Numbered from the stretch's first letter, positions 53,570 to 62,580 are shown. The stretch is DNA of 64,000 nucleotides from Chryseobacterium arthrosphaerae (GCF_001684965.1 NZ_MAYG01000001.1:1426001-1490000); one strand, 5' to 3'. The notes: generated from the letters alone by a model not told the origin. Translations and numbers: made by a program.

Positions 53570-53970
53570 ATCTGTGTCCGTTTGTTTACTGTTTTATTGC
53601 TCCCGGCAAAAACCATCATGAATGCTCCTAAAAATTCTACGATCCATCCCCATCTCAGTTTAACCACTCCGGCAAACGTTTCTCTCCAGGATTTGAAAGG
53701 TAAAAAGCTGAAATACTGCAAAGACTGCATCTTCACTGCTACAAGGGTAAATGCAAATAACAGAATCAGCAGGATTCCGAAAAACCTTACGATTTTTGTA
53801 CTGCTATTTACAATTCCGAAAACAGCGCAGGCAGCAAAGATCCAACACGCAATAGCCAGATAGTGATCGAGTTTCCAGTAGTTCCAGTTCCCTATAATAG
53901 GAACATTCACCAAAGGTAAAAAACTCCCTACGATCACGAATAACAATCCTAATAACTGAATATTTTTCAT
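53566..53970 (-). CDS. Small membrane protein, four TM
   Basis: A 134-residue protein, start at 53970 (MKNIQLLGLLFVIVGSFLPL). Four hydrophobic helices are visible: IQLLGLLFVIVGSFLPL, YLAIACWIFAACAVFGIV, VRFFGILLILLFAFTLVAV and GWIVEFLGAFMMVFAG. It is unlike a transporter and no family is recognised. Its stop overlaps the next gene's ATG by 1-2 nt (ATGA), so the two are translated together. Confidence 0.72.
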   Translation of the reverse strand: MKNIQLLGLLFVIVGSFLPLVNVPIIGNWNYWKLDHYLAIACWIFAACAVFGIVNSSTKIVRFFGILLILLFAFTLVAVKMQSLQYFSFLPFKSWRETFAGVVKLRWGWIVEFLGAFMMVFAGSNKTVNKRTQI

Positions 53971-54000
53971 ATTTACTAAAGTGCCAAAATACAAAAAAAA

Positions 54001-54021
54001 ACACACTTTTAAAGAGTGTGT
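54001..54021 (-). terminator. Terminator after the OMP gene
   Basis: A short ACACACTT/AGTGTGT stem with a small loop, followed on the minus strand by a run of T (complement of 53992-54000). It is ~100 nt after the stop, so the assignment is provisional. Confidence 0.5.
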
Positions 54022-54119
54022 CTTAAAATTAGGTTTTTGCTATACAAACGTTCGTTAGTTATAAAAAAAATCAAATAAAATTATCTAATAATCAAAAACA
54101 ATACTTATTTATTGTCAAA

Positions 54120-55214
54120 TTAAAAATTAACGTTTGCGATTTCTATCCCAATCTGAAGTCCATATTTTTTCTTCAGCAAAGCATTGTTATTAAACGCCGG
54201 GGTAAAGTCTTTCTGGATGAAGAGATTAAAACCGTAATAGCTGATTCCAAATTTCCCGCCGACAATAAAATCATTCACCCCATGGGTTACTTTTTCCCTT
54301 TCAACGATTCTTCCGGAATTTTCATTGGAGTATTTTGAATAATTGACGGTTCCCACCCTTACCGCTCCATATACCCCTAAAACGAGACACAACTGGTGTT
54401 TTCTGCTGTCCAGGTATTTAACGCCTTCAAAGTCTTTATATTTAGGATTTAAAACAAATTTCAAATCTGCGGGAATGGTCAGGTAAGTATTGTACAGTGT
54501 ACTCTTTTTAAGGTTTCCCCTGGTAAACTCCTGTATAAACAGCATATTACTTTCCTGTCTGAAAGACAATCCGTACTTTGGAGTATAGAGATCTGACCTC
54601 ATCCCCAATCCGAAACGGTAAAAAAACGGACTTGTATATCCTCCGATCTGGTTTCCGTACAATAATGCCAACTGCCAGGAATCTATGATGGTATTTCTCA
54701 TATCAGAACCTCTGTTATAAAAACCAAAGGGTTCATTTTTGGACGTAAGGCCCGCTCCTCCCATACCGATAGTCACCTCAAAAGTTTCCAGATAGTTTTT
54801 AGGATTATTATTTTTCTTCTGCTCATTGAGCTTCATATTCAATCCATTCAATCCAAACCAGAACTGATTCTTTGCCGATTTTGCAGAGTCCCGGGACTTA
54901 AATACAGCATCTTTCACCAGCTCTTTGGTTACCGATTCAAGGTCCTGCTTTTCAGCTTCTACTTTTTCATTGATGATCTGCTCATATTTTGAAGCAACGG
55001 CAGTACGCTGTTTCTGTTTTTCGTCAGGTGAAATCTTGTTTTCTCTGAAATTCTTATCTATTTTGTCCAGCTCGATATTCATTTTATCTTTTTCCGCCAT
55101 GACGATACTGTCAATTTTTTTAGAATACAGGCTCAGATTATTTTCCGGAGATTCCTGAGCGAAGCTATAGCTAAATGCCATGACAGCCGCTATATAGATT
55201 AATTTTGTTTTCAT
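54120..55214 (-). CDS. Probable outer-membrane beta-barrel protein with N-terminal coiled coil
   Basis: A 364-residue protein with a signal peptide ending in SYSFAQ. Residues ~28-110 are charged and helical (SKKIDSIVMAEKDKMNIELDKIDKNF ...), likely a coiled coil in the periplasm. From ~125 on, alternating strands (QLALLYGNQIGGY, FYRFGLGMRSDLY, HQLCLVLGVYGAVRVG, FGISYYGFNLFIQKDF) build a small barrel, and the chain ends in aromatic-aliphatic F, as for BamA clients. It is the last of a sigma / anti-sigma-like / OMP trio. Confidence 0.7.
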   Translation of the reverse strand: MKTKLIYIAAVMAFSYSFAQESPENNLSLYSKKIDSIVMAEKDKMNIELDKIDKNFRENKISPDEKQKQRTAVASKYEQIINEKVEAEKQDLESVTKELVKDAVFKSRDSAKSAKNQFWFGLNGLNMKLNEQKKNNNPKNYLETFEVTIGMGGAGLTSKNEPFGFYNRGSDMRNTIIDSWQLALLYGNQIGGYTSPFFYRFGLGMRSDLYTPKYGLSFRQESNMLFIQEFTRGNLKKSTLYNTYLTIPADLKFVLNPKYKDFEGVKYLDSRKHQLCLVLGVYGAVRVGTVNYSKYSNENSGRIVEREKVTHGVNDFIVGGKFGISYYGFNLFIQKDFTPAFNNNALLKKKYGLQIGIEIANVNF

Positions 55215-55290
55215 ATCATTGATTTATTTTCAGACATATTGGTTCTCTGCCCTGTTTTGGGCAGTTTTTCTTGATCAAAAAAAATGTTTG

Positions 55291-55974
55291 TTATTTACTT
55301 TCGAGAGAGTCGGAATAGACGATTACTCCCAATATCTTAAGGCTGTTCGGACTTTTGATCTTAATCTTTGTCATATCCAGGGCTCCGAATTTTCTGATAT
55401 CCGTCCTGTTTTCTTCCCTCTTCTTGTCAAATTCTCTTCCGAGCAGCAATTCATCGGCTTTGATATAATCAGTTTTAGCTATATTTTTTTGATCCGGAAG
55501 GGTATTTAAATTTCTTTCCGGCACAGGAGCATTTATTTCTTGATGCTTAAGAATTACATCCTCTTTTTCAATCAATTCCGGTTCTTTCTTTTTCCAGATA
55601 TATCCAGATTCTGAGGGCTTAGAGGCAACGGTTCTTGTGAAATTATTATCCTGTGACTTTTTAACTTCTTTAATCTGTATTGTTGGTACCGGCAAAGAAT
55701 TTCCGTCCGTTTCAACGCTCTTCTTTACAGGATTTCTTTGAACTATCTTATCTGTTTTACTTTCCTGACCGGTTTTATTGAAATAGAGCAGCATACTTAC
55801 CGAAAACAGCAAGATCAGCACCGCAACATACCTCAACCACTGAAAACGTTTTCCAGAGCGTACAACAGGGCTTTCCGGGCTTCCCTGCTCTATTCTGTCC
55901 CAAAGATCTGAAGAAGGCTTTATTTCAAGCGCTTCGTAGTCAGATTTTAATTGTTTCAGGAGTTCTTTTTTCAT
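55291..55974 (-). CDS. Anti-sigma-like single-TM protein
   Basis: A 227-residue protein. The N-terminal ~45 residues (MKKELLKQLKSDYEALEIKPSSDLWDRIEQ) are cytosolic and could contact the sigma factor. A TM helix follows (WLRYVAVLILLFSVSMLLYF, residues ~47-66), and the rest is a charged periplasmic part. Its start overlaps the sigma gene by 35 nt, typical of sigma/anti-sigma pairs, but no canonical ZAS or RskA motif is seen. The assignment rests on position and layout. Confidence 0.7.
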   Translation of the reverse strand: MKKELLKQLKSDYEALEIKPSSDLWDRIEQGSPESPVVRSGKRFQWLRYVAVLILLFSVSMLLYFNKTGQESKTDKIVQRNPVKKSVETDGNSLPVPTIQIKEVKKSQDNNFTRTVASKPSESGYIWKKKEPELIEKEDVILKHQEINAPVPERNLNTLPDQKNIAKTDYIKADELLLGREFDKKREENRTDIRKFGALDMTKIKIKSPNSLKILGVIVYSDSLESK

Positions 55975-56494
55975 TTTCTTTTGCTTTTAAAAATTCAGCA
56001 AGCCATTTTTTTGCTTTGCTTAGCTGGCTTTTGCTGGTTCCTTCGGAGATGTTCAGAATTTCAGCAATCTCACTGTGTTTTTTTTCTTCAAAGACATACA
56101 GGTTAAAAATAAGTCTGTATCCTACCGGCATCTGAGTAAAGATTTCTTCAATATTGATTTCTTCCGGATAGTCCTCATTTTCATTCTCACTATAATCATC
56201 TACCATTTCCATATCTGCATAGAGTATATTTTTATTTTTCCTGATGAAGCTAATGGAGTCATTTACGACAATTTTTCTGAGCCAGAACGGAAAACTTTTC
56301 CAATCCCGGCACCCGTCCAGCTTAGTGAAGCATTTCATAAATGCATTCAGCAGGATATCTTCTGCATCATGAAGATTGTTGACATAAGAATTCGCAATGG
56401 CCAGCATTTTTGCCGAAAACATATCGTAAAGAGCTTTTTGCCCTTTCCGGTCCTGCTTTTTTGCCAGTAAAAAATTCTCTTCGAGTTTCTTCAT
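55940..56494 (-). CDS. ECF-type RNA polymerase sigma factor
   Basis: A 184-residue sigma-70-family factor with only regions 2 and 4. Region 2 contains NNLHDAEDILLNAFMKCFTKL and WKSFPFWLRKIVVN. Region 4 has LPVGYR-like QMPVGYRLIFNLYVFEEK and the HTH KHSEIAEILNISEGTSKSQLSKAKKWL. This is the ECF plan. It heads a three-gene unit with an overlapping anti-sigma-like gene and an outer-membrane gene. A short hairpin (ACCTTTTTCAAAAGGT) lies in its 5' leader. Confidence 0.93.
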   Translation of the reverse strand: MKKLEENFLLAKKQDRKGQKALYDMFSAKMLAIANSYVNNLHDAEDILLNAFMKCFTKLDGCRDWKSFPFWLRKIVVNDSISFIRKNKNILYADMEMVDDYSENENEDYPEEINIEEIFTQMPVGYRLIFNLYVFEEKKHSEIAEILNISEGTSKSQLSKAKKWLAEFLKAKENEKRTPETIKI

Positions 56495-56554
56495 GGATGA
56501 GTTTCTATCTATAAGACGTTACCTTTTTCAAAAGGTTGCCTGGAAACAAAAAAA

Positions 56555-56580
56555 ATTGCACTTTTTTTCAAAAGTGCAAT
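56555..56580 (-). terminator. Terminator of the NupG-like gene
   Basis: A 10-bp stem (ATTGCACTTT and complement) extendable by two A-T pairs, with a 6-nt loop and a minus-strand T-run. Confidence 0.85.
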
Positions 56581-56609
56581 TTAATATTTTTAAGAATCGT
56601 GATTTTAAA

Positions 56610-57992
56610 TTAATGTTTTACTGATGAAACATCTTCAGGATTATGTTTATGCTTAAACAATAGTCCGAAGAATATCGCCAGCACCAGCGCATAGATTGCG
56701 AAAGAAAGCCATATCTGCTGCCAGTCTTTTACCATTACTACAGAAGAAAGGGTTCCGTCTGTATTAACAACAGCATTGAAGCTCTTTTTCAGAATCCCGA
56801 GAAAAGTAGGATTATCAGGTGTTGTCTGCAAATAGGCAGATAAATCTGAAGCCGTCGTAAATTTGTGCGTAAAGAACTTATCAATAGCCCATCCTGCGAT
56901 ATAGCTTCCAAAAACGGCTCCGAAACCATTGGTCATCATCATAAACAATCCCTGGGCTGAAGAACGGATTTTTTTATCGGTAGTCGTTTCTACGAAAAGT
57001 GATCCTGAGATATTAAAGAAATCGAAAGCCATTCCGTATACAATACATGACAGGATGATTAATGAAAGTCCAAATCCATCCGGAACACCGTAAGCAAAGA
57101 ATCCGAATCTTAAAACCCATGCCAGCATAGAGATCAGCATTACCTTTTTGATTCCGAATTTCTTCAGGAAGAAAGGAATCGCTAAAATAAACAGGGTTTC
57201 TGAAACCTGAGAAATTGACATGATGATCGTAGATCTTTTTACTACAAATGAATCAGCATATTTGGGGAAATGGGCAAATTCACTTAAGAAAACATCTCCA
57301 TAGGCATTGGTAAGCTGAAGTGCAGCTCCCAAAAGCATTGAAAATAAAAAGAACAACGCCATTTTATAGTTTCCGAAAAGCTTGAATGCATTTAATCCTA
57401 ACTGCTCAGACAGAGGCGAATTTTTATCGATCAGCTTTTGTGGAGGACATTTTGGTAATGTAAGGGCATAAATACCTAAGAAAATGGCTACAGCCCCTCC
57501 AATATAGAATTGTCCTTCCGTATCTTTATTTCCACTCAGATTGGTGATCCACATGGCCACAATAAAGCCAATAGTACCCCAAACACGAATGGGTGGGAAG
57601 TCTTTTACTACATCCAGATTATTGTTTTTCAGGATTGTATAAGAAATTGAGTTTGCAAGTGCGATAGTAGGCATGTAGAAACACATGGCCACGAGCATCA
57701 CCGAAAAGAAAGAATTCGGATCTGCGGAATGAGGTAATATGAAAAGAATAACCCCGTAAAGAATATGCAGTACTGAGAAGATACGTTCCGCATTGATCCA
57801 GCGGTCAGCAATGATTCCAGTAATGGTTGGCATAAATATGGAAGCGATTCCCATTGTTCCGAAAACAGCTCCAAACTGAGTTCCGTCCCAATGTTTTGTA
57901 CCAAACCAGAAGTTTGCCATCGTAATCAGCCATGCTCCCCAGACAAAAAACTGGAGAAAACTGAGGATGGTCAGTCGTAATTTTAAATTCAT
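56610..57992 (-). CDS. MFS nucleoside-permease-like protein (NupG family)
   Basis: A 460-residue MFS transporter of the nucleoside:H+ symporter group, judged from LRLTILSFLQFFVWGAWLITM at the start, GIASIFMPTITGIIADRW, and PPIRVWGTIGFIVAMW. About 12 helices are present; a conserved Trp-rich first helix is typical. It likely takes up nucleosides, but relatives transport other sugars or nucleotides. The bifunctional nuclease gene ends 22 nt before it. Confidence 0.88.
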   Translation of the reverse strand: MNLKLRLTILSFLQFFVWGAWLITMANFWFGTKHWDGTQFGAVFGTMGIASIFMPTITGIIADRWINAERIFSVLHILYGVILFILPHSADPNSFFSVMLVAMCFYMPTIALANSISYTILKNNNLDVVKDFPPIRVWGTIGFIVAMWITNLSGNKDTEGQFYIGGAVAIFLGIYALTLPKCPPQKLIDKNSPLSEQLGLNAFKLFGNYKMALFFLFSMLLGAALQLTNAYGDVFLSEFAHFPKYADSFVVKRSTIIMSISQVSETLFILAIPFFLKKFGIKKVMLISMLAWVLRFGFFAYGVPDGFGLSLIILSCIVYGMAFDFFNISGSLFVETTTDKKIRSSAQGLFMMMTNGFGAVFGSYIAGWAIDKFFTHKFTTASDLSAYLQTTPDNPTFLGILKKSFNAVVNTDGTLSSVVMVKDWQQIWLSFAIYALVLAIFFGLLFKHKHNPEDVSSVKH

Positions 57993-58014
57993 AGTTTATA
58001 TAAAAAGTATCTCT

Positions 58015-58614
58015 TTAGTCAATTTTCTTTTTCCTCCTCTTGATTTCTTCCTGGATTTCAAGGGCGGTATCGTAATCTTCTTCTTTCACGGCATCATCTA
58101 ATAGTTTCTGAAGTTCTTCCATAGAAAGAGATTTCAGGTTTTCTTCTGTCTGTACAGTTTCTGAAAAGCTCTGCTCTTCTTTTGAAACATCTTCGAGTTC
58201 CAATAAGATTCCCGCTTCATTCAGAACCTGCTGGGTAGTAAAGATAGGGGCATCAAATCTTACAGCCATCGCAACGGCATCGGAAGTTCGTGCATCAAGG
58301 ATCAGTTCTTCTTCCGTCACTTTATTTTTAAAGTTGATATTTGAAAAGAATACACCGTCTACAATCTGATAAATGATTACAGAAACCAACTCATAATTGG
58401 CTGAGACTATAAATTTTGTGAACAGGTCATGGGTAAGAGGACGCGGCGGATGAATATCTTTCTCCAGTCCGAGAGAGATTGATTGAGCTTCGAAGTTTCC
58501 TATAACAACAGGTAATTTTATGTGTGTTTCTTCATGCTCCAGTAACAATGCGTACGCCCCCGATTGGGTCTGGCTGTACGATATTCCGCGAATAATTAGC
58601 TGTTTATAATCCAT
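58015..58614 (-). CDS. Bifunctional nuclease (DUF151) protein with UVR motif
   Basis: A 199-residue protein. The first ~130 residues match the bifunctional nuclease (BFN, DUF151) domain: PVVIGNFEAQSISLGLE, HPPRPLTHDLF and EELILDARTSDAVAMAVR. The last ~40 residues form a UVR-like helical hairpin (LDDAVKEEDYDTALEIQEEI) that in UvrB binds UvrC. Plant BFN homologues act on DNA and RNA; in bacteria the role is unclear. The -7 box lies only 6 nt upstream of the ATG, so the transcript may be almost leaderless. It precedes the nupG-like gene. Confidence 0.9.
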   Translation of the reverse strand: MDYKQLIIRGISYSQTQSGAYALLLEHEETHIKLPVVIGNFEAQSISLGLEKDIHPPRPLTHDLFTKFIVSANYELVSVIIYQIVDGVFFSNINFKNKVTEEELILDARTSDAVAMAVRFDAPIFTTQQVLNEAGILLELEDVSKEEQSFSETVQTEENLKSLSMEELQKLLDDAVKEEDYDTALEIQEEIKRRKKKID

Positions 58615-58619
58615 AGCTA

Positions 58620-58627
58620 CAAATATA
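58620..58627 (-). promoter_or_regulatory. -7 element of the BFN gene
   Basis: Minus-strand TATATTTG fits TAnnTTTG and ends 5 nt before the ATG, so the message would start at or next to the start codon unless translation begins further in. Confidence 0.45.
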
Positions 58628-58668
58628 GATTAATTTTTTGTTGTGATTTCACTTTTTTACGCAAAAAT

Positions 58669-58692
58669 AAAAGCCCGGAAAGCCGAGCTTTT
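58669..58692 (-). terminator. Terminator of the etfB-etfA transcript
   Basis: A 6-bp AAAAGC/GCTTTT stem plus an inner CGG/CCG with one mismatch, and a T-run on the minus strand. Confidence 0.68.
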
Positions 58693-58718
58693 ATGGTATT
58701 GTCTATGATGGTCAAATC

Positions 58719-58791
58719 GTCAATGGTGAATTTGCCTGCAGGTCAATGATTAAAAATTGCCAGACGCAGCAGATTGCTATTCACAATTCAC
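58719..58791. repeat. Imperfect inverted repeat downstream of etfA
   Basis: GTCAATGGTGAATTTGC (58719-58735) and GCTATTCACAATTCAC (58776-58791) are partly complementary, around a 40-nt loop. It resembles the elements at 12296 and 20264 in size but is more degenerate. Confidence 0.4.
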
Positions 58792-58797
58792 TTTTTT

Positions 58798-59745
58798 TTA
58801 TCCTTTAATAGCTTTGATTTTTTCTGTCAGTGCAGGAATAATCTGGAAAGCATCTCCTACTACTCCGTAGTCTGCAGACTTGAAGAACGGTGCTTCAGCG
58901 TCGTTATTGATCACTACGATTGTTTTTGAAGAGTTTACTCCCGCAAGGTGCTGAATTGCTCCTGAAATACCTATGGCAATATAAAGGTTCGGTGCAATAG
59001 CCTTACCAGTCTGTCCTACGTGTTCTGTGTGAGGTCTCCATCCGATGTCAGAAACCGGTTTTGAACATGCTGTAGCAGCTCCTAATACATTGGCAAGATC
59101 CTCAACCATTCCCCAGTTCTCAGGTCCTTTCATACCTCTTCCTGCAGAAACAACGATTTCCGCTTCTTTAAGGTCTAGTTTACCTGAACTCTGCTCATGA
59201 GAGATCACTTTGGTATCTTCATTGGCTACAGAAAGGTTTTTAACTTCTTCTGAACCTGATACTGCATTTTCTTTAACACCGAAAGCATTTTGAGAAACGG
59301 TAACGATTACTCCATTCCCTTCAGCTTTTGCATGCATGAAACCTTTTCCTGAGAATGCTTTTCTCTTTACCTGGAAAGGAGAAAGGCTTTCCGGAGCTTC
59401 CAGCGCATTGGTAATTAAAGAATAATTCTTCATTACCGCAAGCATCGGAGCAATTGAAGAAGCGTCTGTAGTATGAGGGAAAACGATGATATTTCCGTCT
59501 GCGACTTCATTGACAGCCTGAGCATATGCTTTTGCCGAGAAGCTTTTAAGACCTTCGTCTTTGATGTTGATTACATTGGATGCTCCATATTTGTATAATA
59601 AATCTGAAGAATCTGTCGGGTTTACAGAGATTGCCGTTACGGTATCTCCTGCTTTATCTGCAACCGCTTTAGCATAAGAAACTGCTTCGAAAGCCGCTTT
59701 TTTGTAAACTCCGTTTATATTTTCTGCGTATACGAATACTGCCAT
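58798..59745 (-). CDS. etfA: Electron transfer flavoprotein alpha subunit
   Basis: FAD-binding subunit of the ETF that carries electrons from acyl-CoA dehydrogenases to the quinone pool. The 315 residues end with the FAD-binding part: AGRGMKGPENWGMVEDLA, IGISGAIQHLAGVNSSKTIV and NNDAEAPFFKSADYGVVGD. It follows etfB with a 40-nt gap of A/T-rich iterated words. No acyl-CoA dehydrogenase is adjacent, but the thiolase in this window could act in the same pathway. Confidence 0.97.
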   Translation of the reverse strand: MAVFVYAENINGVYKKAAFEAVSYAKAVADKAGDTVTAISVNPTDSSDLLYKYGASNVINIKDEGLKSFSAKAYAQAVNEVADGNIIVFPHTTDASSIAPMLAVMKNYSLITNALEAPESLSPFQVKRKAFSGKGFMHAKAEGNGVIVTVSQNAFGVKENAVSGSEEVKNLSVANEDTKVISHEQSSGKLDLKEAEIVVSAGRGMKGPENWGMVEDLANVLGAATACSKPVSDIGWRPHTEHVGQTGKAIAPNLYIAIGISGAIQHLAGVNSSKTIVVINNDAEAPFFKSADYGVVGDAFQIIPALTEKIKAIKG

Positions 59746-59759
59746 TTTTTTAAATTTAA

Positions 59760-59788
59760 AGATTAAAAATTAAAGAATTAAAAGATTA
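59760..59788. repeat. Iterated A/T word in the etfB-etfA gap
   Basis: Between etfB and etfA the plus strand reads AAAGATTA, AAAATTA, AAAGAATTA, AAAGATTA in tandem, reaching into the etfB stop codon. No inverted arms are visible, unlike the atp and men gaps. Confidence 0.55.
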
Positions 59789-60532
59789 GATTACTTTTGC
59801 TTCTTCGTGAAGTAATCTTACCAGTTCATCCAGGTTATCAGGAGAAACCATTTTCACAGCAGCTCTTGGCGGAACGCTGTCATAAGATACTCCCTGAACT
59901 TTTACTTCAGAAGAAGTAGGTTCTACTACCTGCAAAGGTTTTGTTCTTGCAGACATAATTCCTCTCATATTCGGGATGATAAGGTCTTTTTCATCTACCA
60001 ATCCTTTCTGACCTGCGATAATTGCCGGTAATTTTACAGAAATAGTTTCTTTTCCGCCTTCAATTTCTCTTACTGCAGTAGCTTCGCTTCCGTTTACGTC
60101 TAATCCTACAGAAGCGTTTACGAAAGGCTGGTTCAGCAGCTGGGCTACCATTCCCGGAACTGATCCACCGTTATAATCAATAGATTCTTTACCGCAAAGG
60201 ATAAGGTCGTACCCGCCGTTTTGTGCAACAGCAGCGATTTCTTTTGCTGTAGAATAGCTGTCTTTAGGATCAAGGTTTACTCTTACAGCATCGTTTGCAC
60301 CGATTGCCAGAGCTTTTCTGATTACAGGTTCTGTAGCTGCATCTCCTACGTTGATTACAGTTACAGTTGCCCCCTGAGATTCCTGAAGTTTAACCGCTTT
60401 TGTCAATGCGAATTCATCAAGAGGATTGATTACCCACTGAATTCCGTTCTTGTCGAAAGCAGATTTATCTGCTGTAAAGTTAATTTTGGAAGTAGTATCC
60501 GGAACACTACTAATGCAAACTAATATTTTCAT
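59786..60532 (-). CDS. etfB: Electron transfer flavoprotein beta subunit
   Basis: Partner of EtfA; it holds AMP and helps form the FAD site. The 248 residues start MKILVCISSVPDTTSKINF and contain INPLDEFALTKAVKL, ILCGKESIDYNGGSVPGMVAQ and PNMRGIMSARTKPLQVV, all typical. It is upstream of etfA in one transcript. No promoter match is clear in the 198-nt gap upstream. Confidence 0.97.
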   Translation of the reverse strand: MKILVCISSVPDTTSKINFTADKSAFDKNGIQWVINPLDEFALTKAVKLQESQGATVTVINVGDAATEPVIRKALAIGANDAVRVNLDPKDSYSTAKEIAAVAQNGGYDLILCGKESIDYNGGSVPGMVAQLLNQPFVNASVGLDVNGSEATAVREIEGGKETISVKLPAIIAGQKGLVDEKDLIIPNMRGIMSARTKPLQVVEPTSSEVKVQGVSYDSVPPRAAVKMVSPDNLDELVRLLHEEAKVI

Positions 60533-60730
60533 ATGTTGTTCTTAATTTTTTTATTGGTTATAGGTAACCTTAAGGTTTCAGGTGTACTATTTTATTTTTC
60601 TCTTTTCGGACGCAAAATCAAAGCTGTTTATGCAGAGATTTTGTGTGAATTAATTTTTGCTAATATAAATAAAAAATATATTATGCATGCATAATACTTA
60701 TTAAATTATTATTCAATACATTAAATGTAC

Positions 60731-61438
60731 TTATCTGGCTGGCTGTGTTGCCCTAAACTCTATTTTACTAGGTAAAACCCTTGGATTCATCTTTAAAATA
60801 TCCAGCACCAGATTCCCCATATCTTCAGGCTGTATCTTCCAGCTGTCTTTTTCAGAAGGAACATTTCCATTAAAATGAGTAGCCACTGATCCCGGCATGA
60901 TCACTGTGGATTTAATGTTATATTTTCTCAGATCAATCATAGCTGCCTGTGTAAATCCCACCACCCCGAATTTTGAGGCATTGTAGCCTGTTCCGTTTTC
61001 AAAGAAATTGGCCCCTGCCAGGCTTGAAATGGTGATATAATATCCTTCCGTCTTTTTCAGTTCTTCCACAGAGGCTTTAAGGGTATAAAAAACGCCCGTA
61101 AGATTGGTTTCAATCATATCATTCCACTCTTCAGCAGTAAGCTCATCAACAGGTTTAAATATTCCCAGTCCGGCATTGGCGATTACATAATCCAGCCTTC
61201 CGAACTTTTCCAGGATATATTGTACCGCTTCCTGCTCGCTTTCAAGATTTCTGACATCAGAAACAATTCCCAGCACATTTTCGGAATATTGCTGAAGCTC
61301 CTGTTCTGCCTTCATCACATCTTCTCTTTTCCTTCCTGAAAATGCTACTGAAATACCGTTTTCAAGTAAAATTTTAGCAATCCCGAAACCAATTCCTTTG
61401 GTTCCTCCTGTTATATAAGCCGTTTTATTCTCTGACAT
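60731..61438 (-). CDS. SDR-family oxidoreductase
   Basis: A 235-residue classical short-chain dehydrogenase. The cofactor loop is TGGTKGIGFGIAK, the NAG motif is YVIANAGLGIF, and the catalytic Ser/Tyr/Lys is in ISSLAGANFFENGTGYNASK. It likely uses NADPH (Lys/Arg after the second strand: SGRKRED). Substrate unknown; relatives include 3-ketoacyl-ACP reductase-like enzymes. It is transcribed alone, with a short leader. Confidence 0.93.
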   Translation of the reverse strand: MSENKTAYITGGTKGIGFGIAKILLENGISVAFSGRKREDVMKAEQELQQYSENVLGIVSDVRNLESEQEAVQYILEKFGRLDYVIANAGLGIFKPVDELTAEEWNDMIETNLTGVFYTLKASVEELKKTEGYYITISSLAGANFFENGTGYNASKFGVVGFTQAAMIDLRKYNIKSTVIMPGSVATHFNGNVPSEKDSWKIQPEDMGNLVLDILKMNPRVLPSKIEFRATQPAR

Positions 61439-61469
61439 AGCATCTGAAATTTAATGCTCTAAAATAACA

Positions 61470-61493
61470 AAAACGCCCCAATTGGAGCGTTTT
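61470..61493 (-). terminator. Terminator of T9SS gene 61518-62555
   Basis: A 10-bp stem with one mismatch (AAAACGCCCC/GGAGCGTTTT) and an AATT loop, followed on the minus strand by TTTTT. Confidence 0.82.
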
Positions 61494-61517
61494 ATCTATC
61501 CTAAGATTTATCAGGAA

Positions 61518-62555
61518 TTATTTTTTAATGAATTTCTCGGTAGTTTTACCGTCTTTCGTTTCGATGCTGATGATATAGCTTCCTGCATTAAGGTTTTTAA
61601 CGTTGATTCTGTTTCCTTCAAGATTAACGTCTATCTTTCTTCCGCTCATATCATAAACTTCCGCTTTGTTGATTTTCAGATCTGTAATAAGATTAAGGTA
61701 ATCTACAGTAGGGTTAGGACCGATCGCGATAATGGTTGAAGATTTTGAATTTTTTGTTTCAGCTGTTCCTAATGTTGCATTATTAGCCGCTTCTACTCTA
61801 TAATTGTCAATACCAAAAGTAGTTGGTCCTGTATTTACAGGTACTCCGGTTCCATTTTCCTGTACAGGGCTACTGGTCACTTCAAATGATACAGGATCAA
61901 TCCCTGCAGGTATAGTTGCCTGGTTAACTGCCAGGTTTGTAGTCACTCCTCCGATATTGTAGGTAATCTGCCCAGTTGTTTTATTATAACTGAAACCAAG
62001 GCTAATCCAGGTATTTGCAGGATATGTATTCTGAGTCAGACCTGTTATAAAGTAGTATCCGTTATTGTTTGGGTTAGCAGCAAAAGTTAAATAAGCAAGT
62101 CCGTTAATCGTTTTTGACTGTGAGTTATATACAATACCCACAATGCCATCATCAGCTCCACTGACAGACACTCCTGAACCATGTTGGTTTGTGGAAGTTC
62201 CTGTATAAATCTCAGCCACGGCTTTAATGATGTTATTCCCTGCTGTTCTGCCGGCCCAAGCTGTTGCCAAACCATTTTTAACTACCGTTCTTACCGCTGC
62301 ATTGGTAGCAGTATTTCCACCTATAACCTGCAGATAGTTTCCATGAGCCGCGTTTGCGCCTGTAGCCGTTACAATCTGATAATCTGAAGTTGCTCCTCCT
62401 ACAAGGTACATTCCTCCCTGTCCAGCAGCAGTTCCTGTAACATTGGTTCCCACATTTCCTGCAGTATAAGAGTTGTAATTATCTGCTTCCAAAACCTGAG
62501 CAGAAATTGAAATTGTTGACACTAACGCTAAAGCAAAAAATAGTTTTTTCTTCAT
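61518..62555 (-). CDS. T9SS type A sorting-domain secreted protein
   Basis: A 345-residue secreted protein with signal peptide MKKKLFFALALVSTISISAQ. The body is Gly/Ala/Thr-rich and beta-stranded (TSTNQHGSGVSVSGADDGIVG, GYYFITGLTQNTYPANTWISLG), like a concanavalin-type lectin or adhesin fold. The C-terminus is a type A sorting domain: IGPNPTVDYLNLITDL, SGRKIDVNLEGNRINV and the end TTEKFIKK. It has no enzymatic motif and is likely bound to the cell surface after T9SS export. A -7-like box is at 62581-62588. Confidence 0.9.
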   Translation of the reverse strand: MKKKLFFALALVSTISISAQVLEADNYNSYTAGNVGTNVTGTAAGQGGMYLVGGATSDYQIVTATGANAAHGNYLQVIGGNTATNAAVRTVVKNGLATAWAGRTAGNNIIKAVAEIYTGTSTNQHGSGVSVSGADDGIVGIVYNSQSKTINGLAYLTFAANPNNNGYYFITGLTQNTYPANTWISLGFSYNKTTGQITYNIGGVTTNLAVNQATIPAGIDPVSFEVTSSPVQENGTGVPVNTGPTTFGIDNYRVEAANNATLGTAETKNSKSSTIIAIGPNPTVDYLNLITDLKINKAEVYDMSGRKIDVNLEGNRINVKNLNAGSYIISIETKDGKTTEKFIKK

Positions 62556-62580
62556 GTTATTACAGTTTTAATATTTTTTT

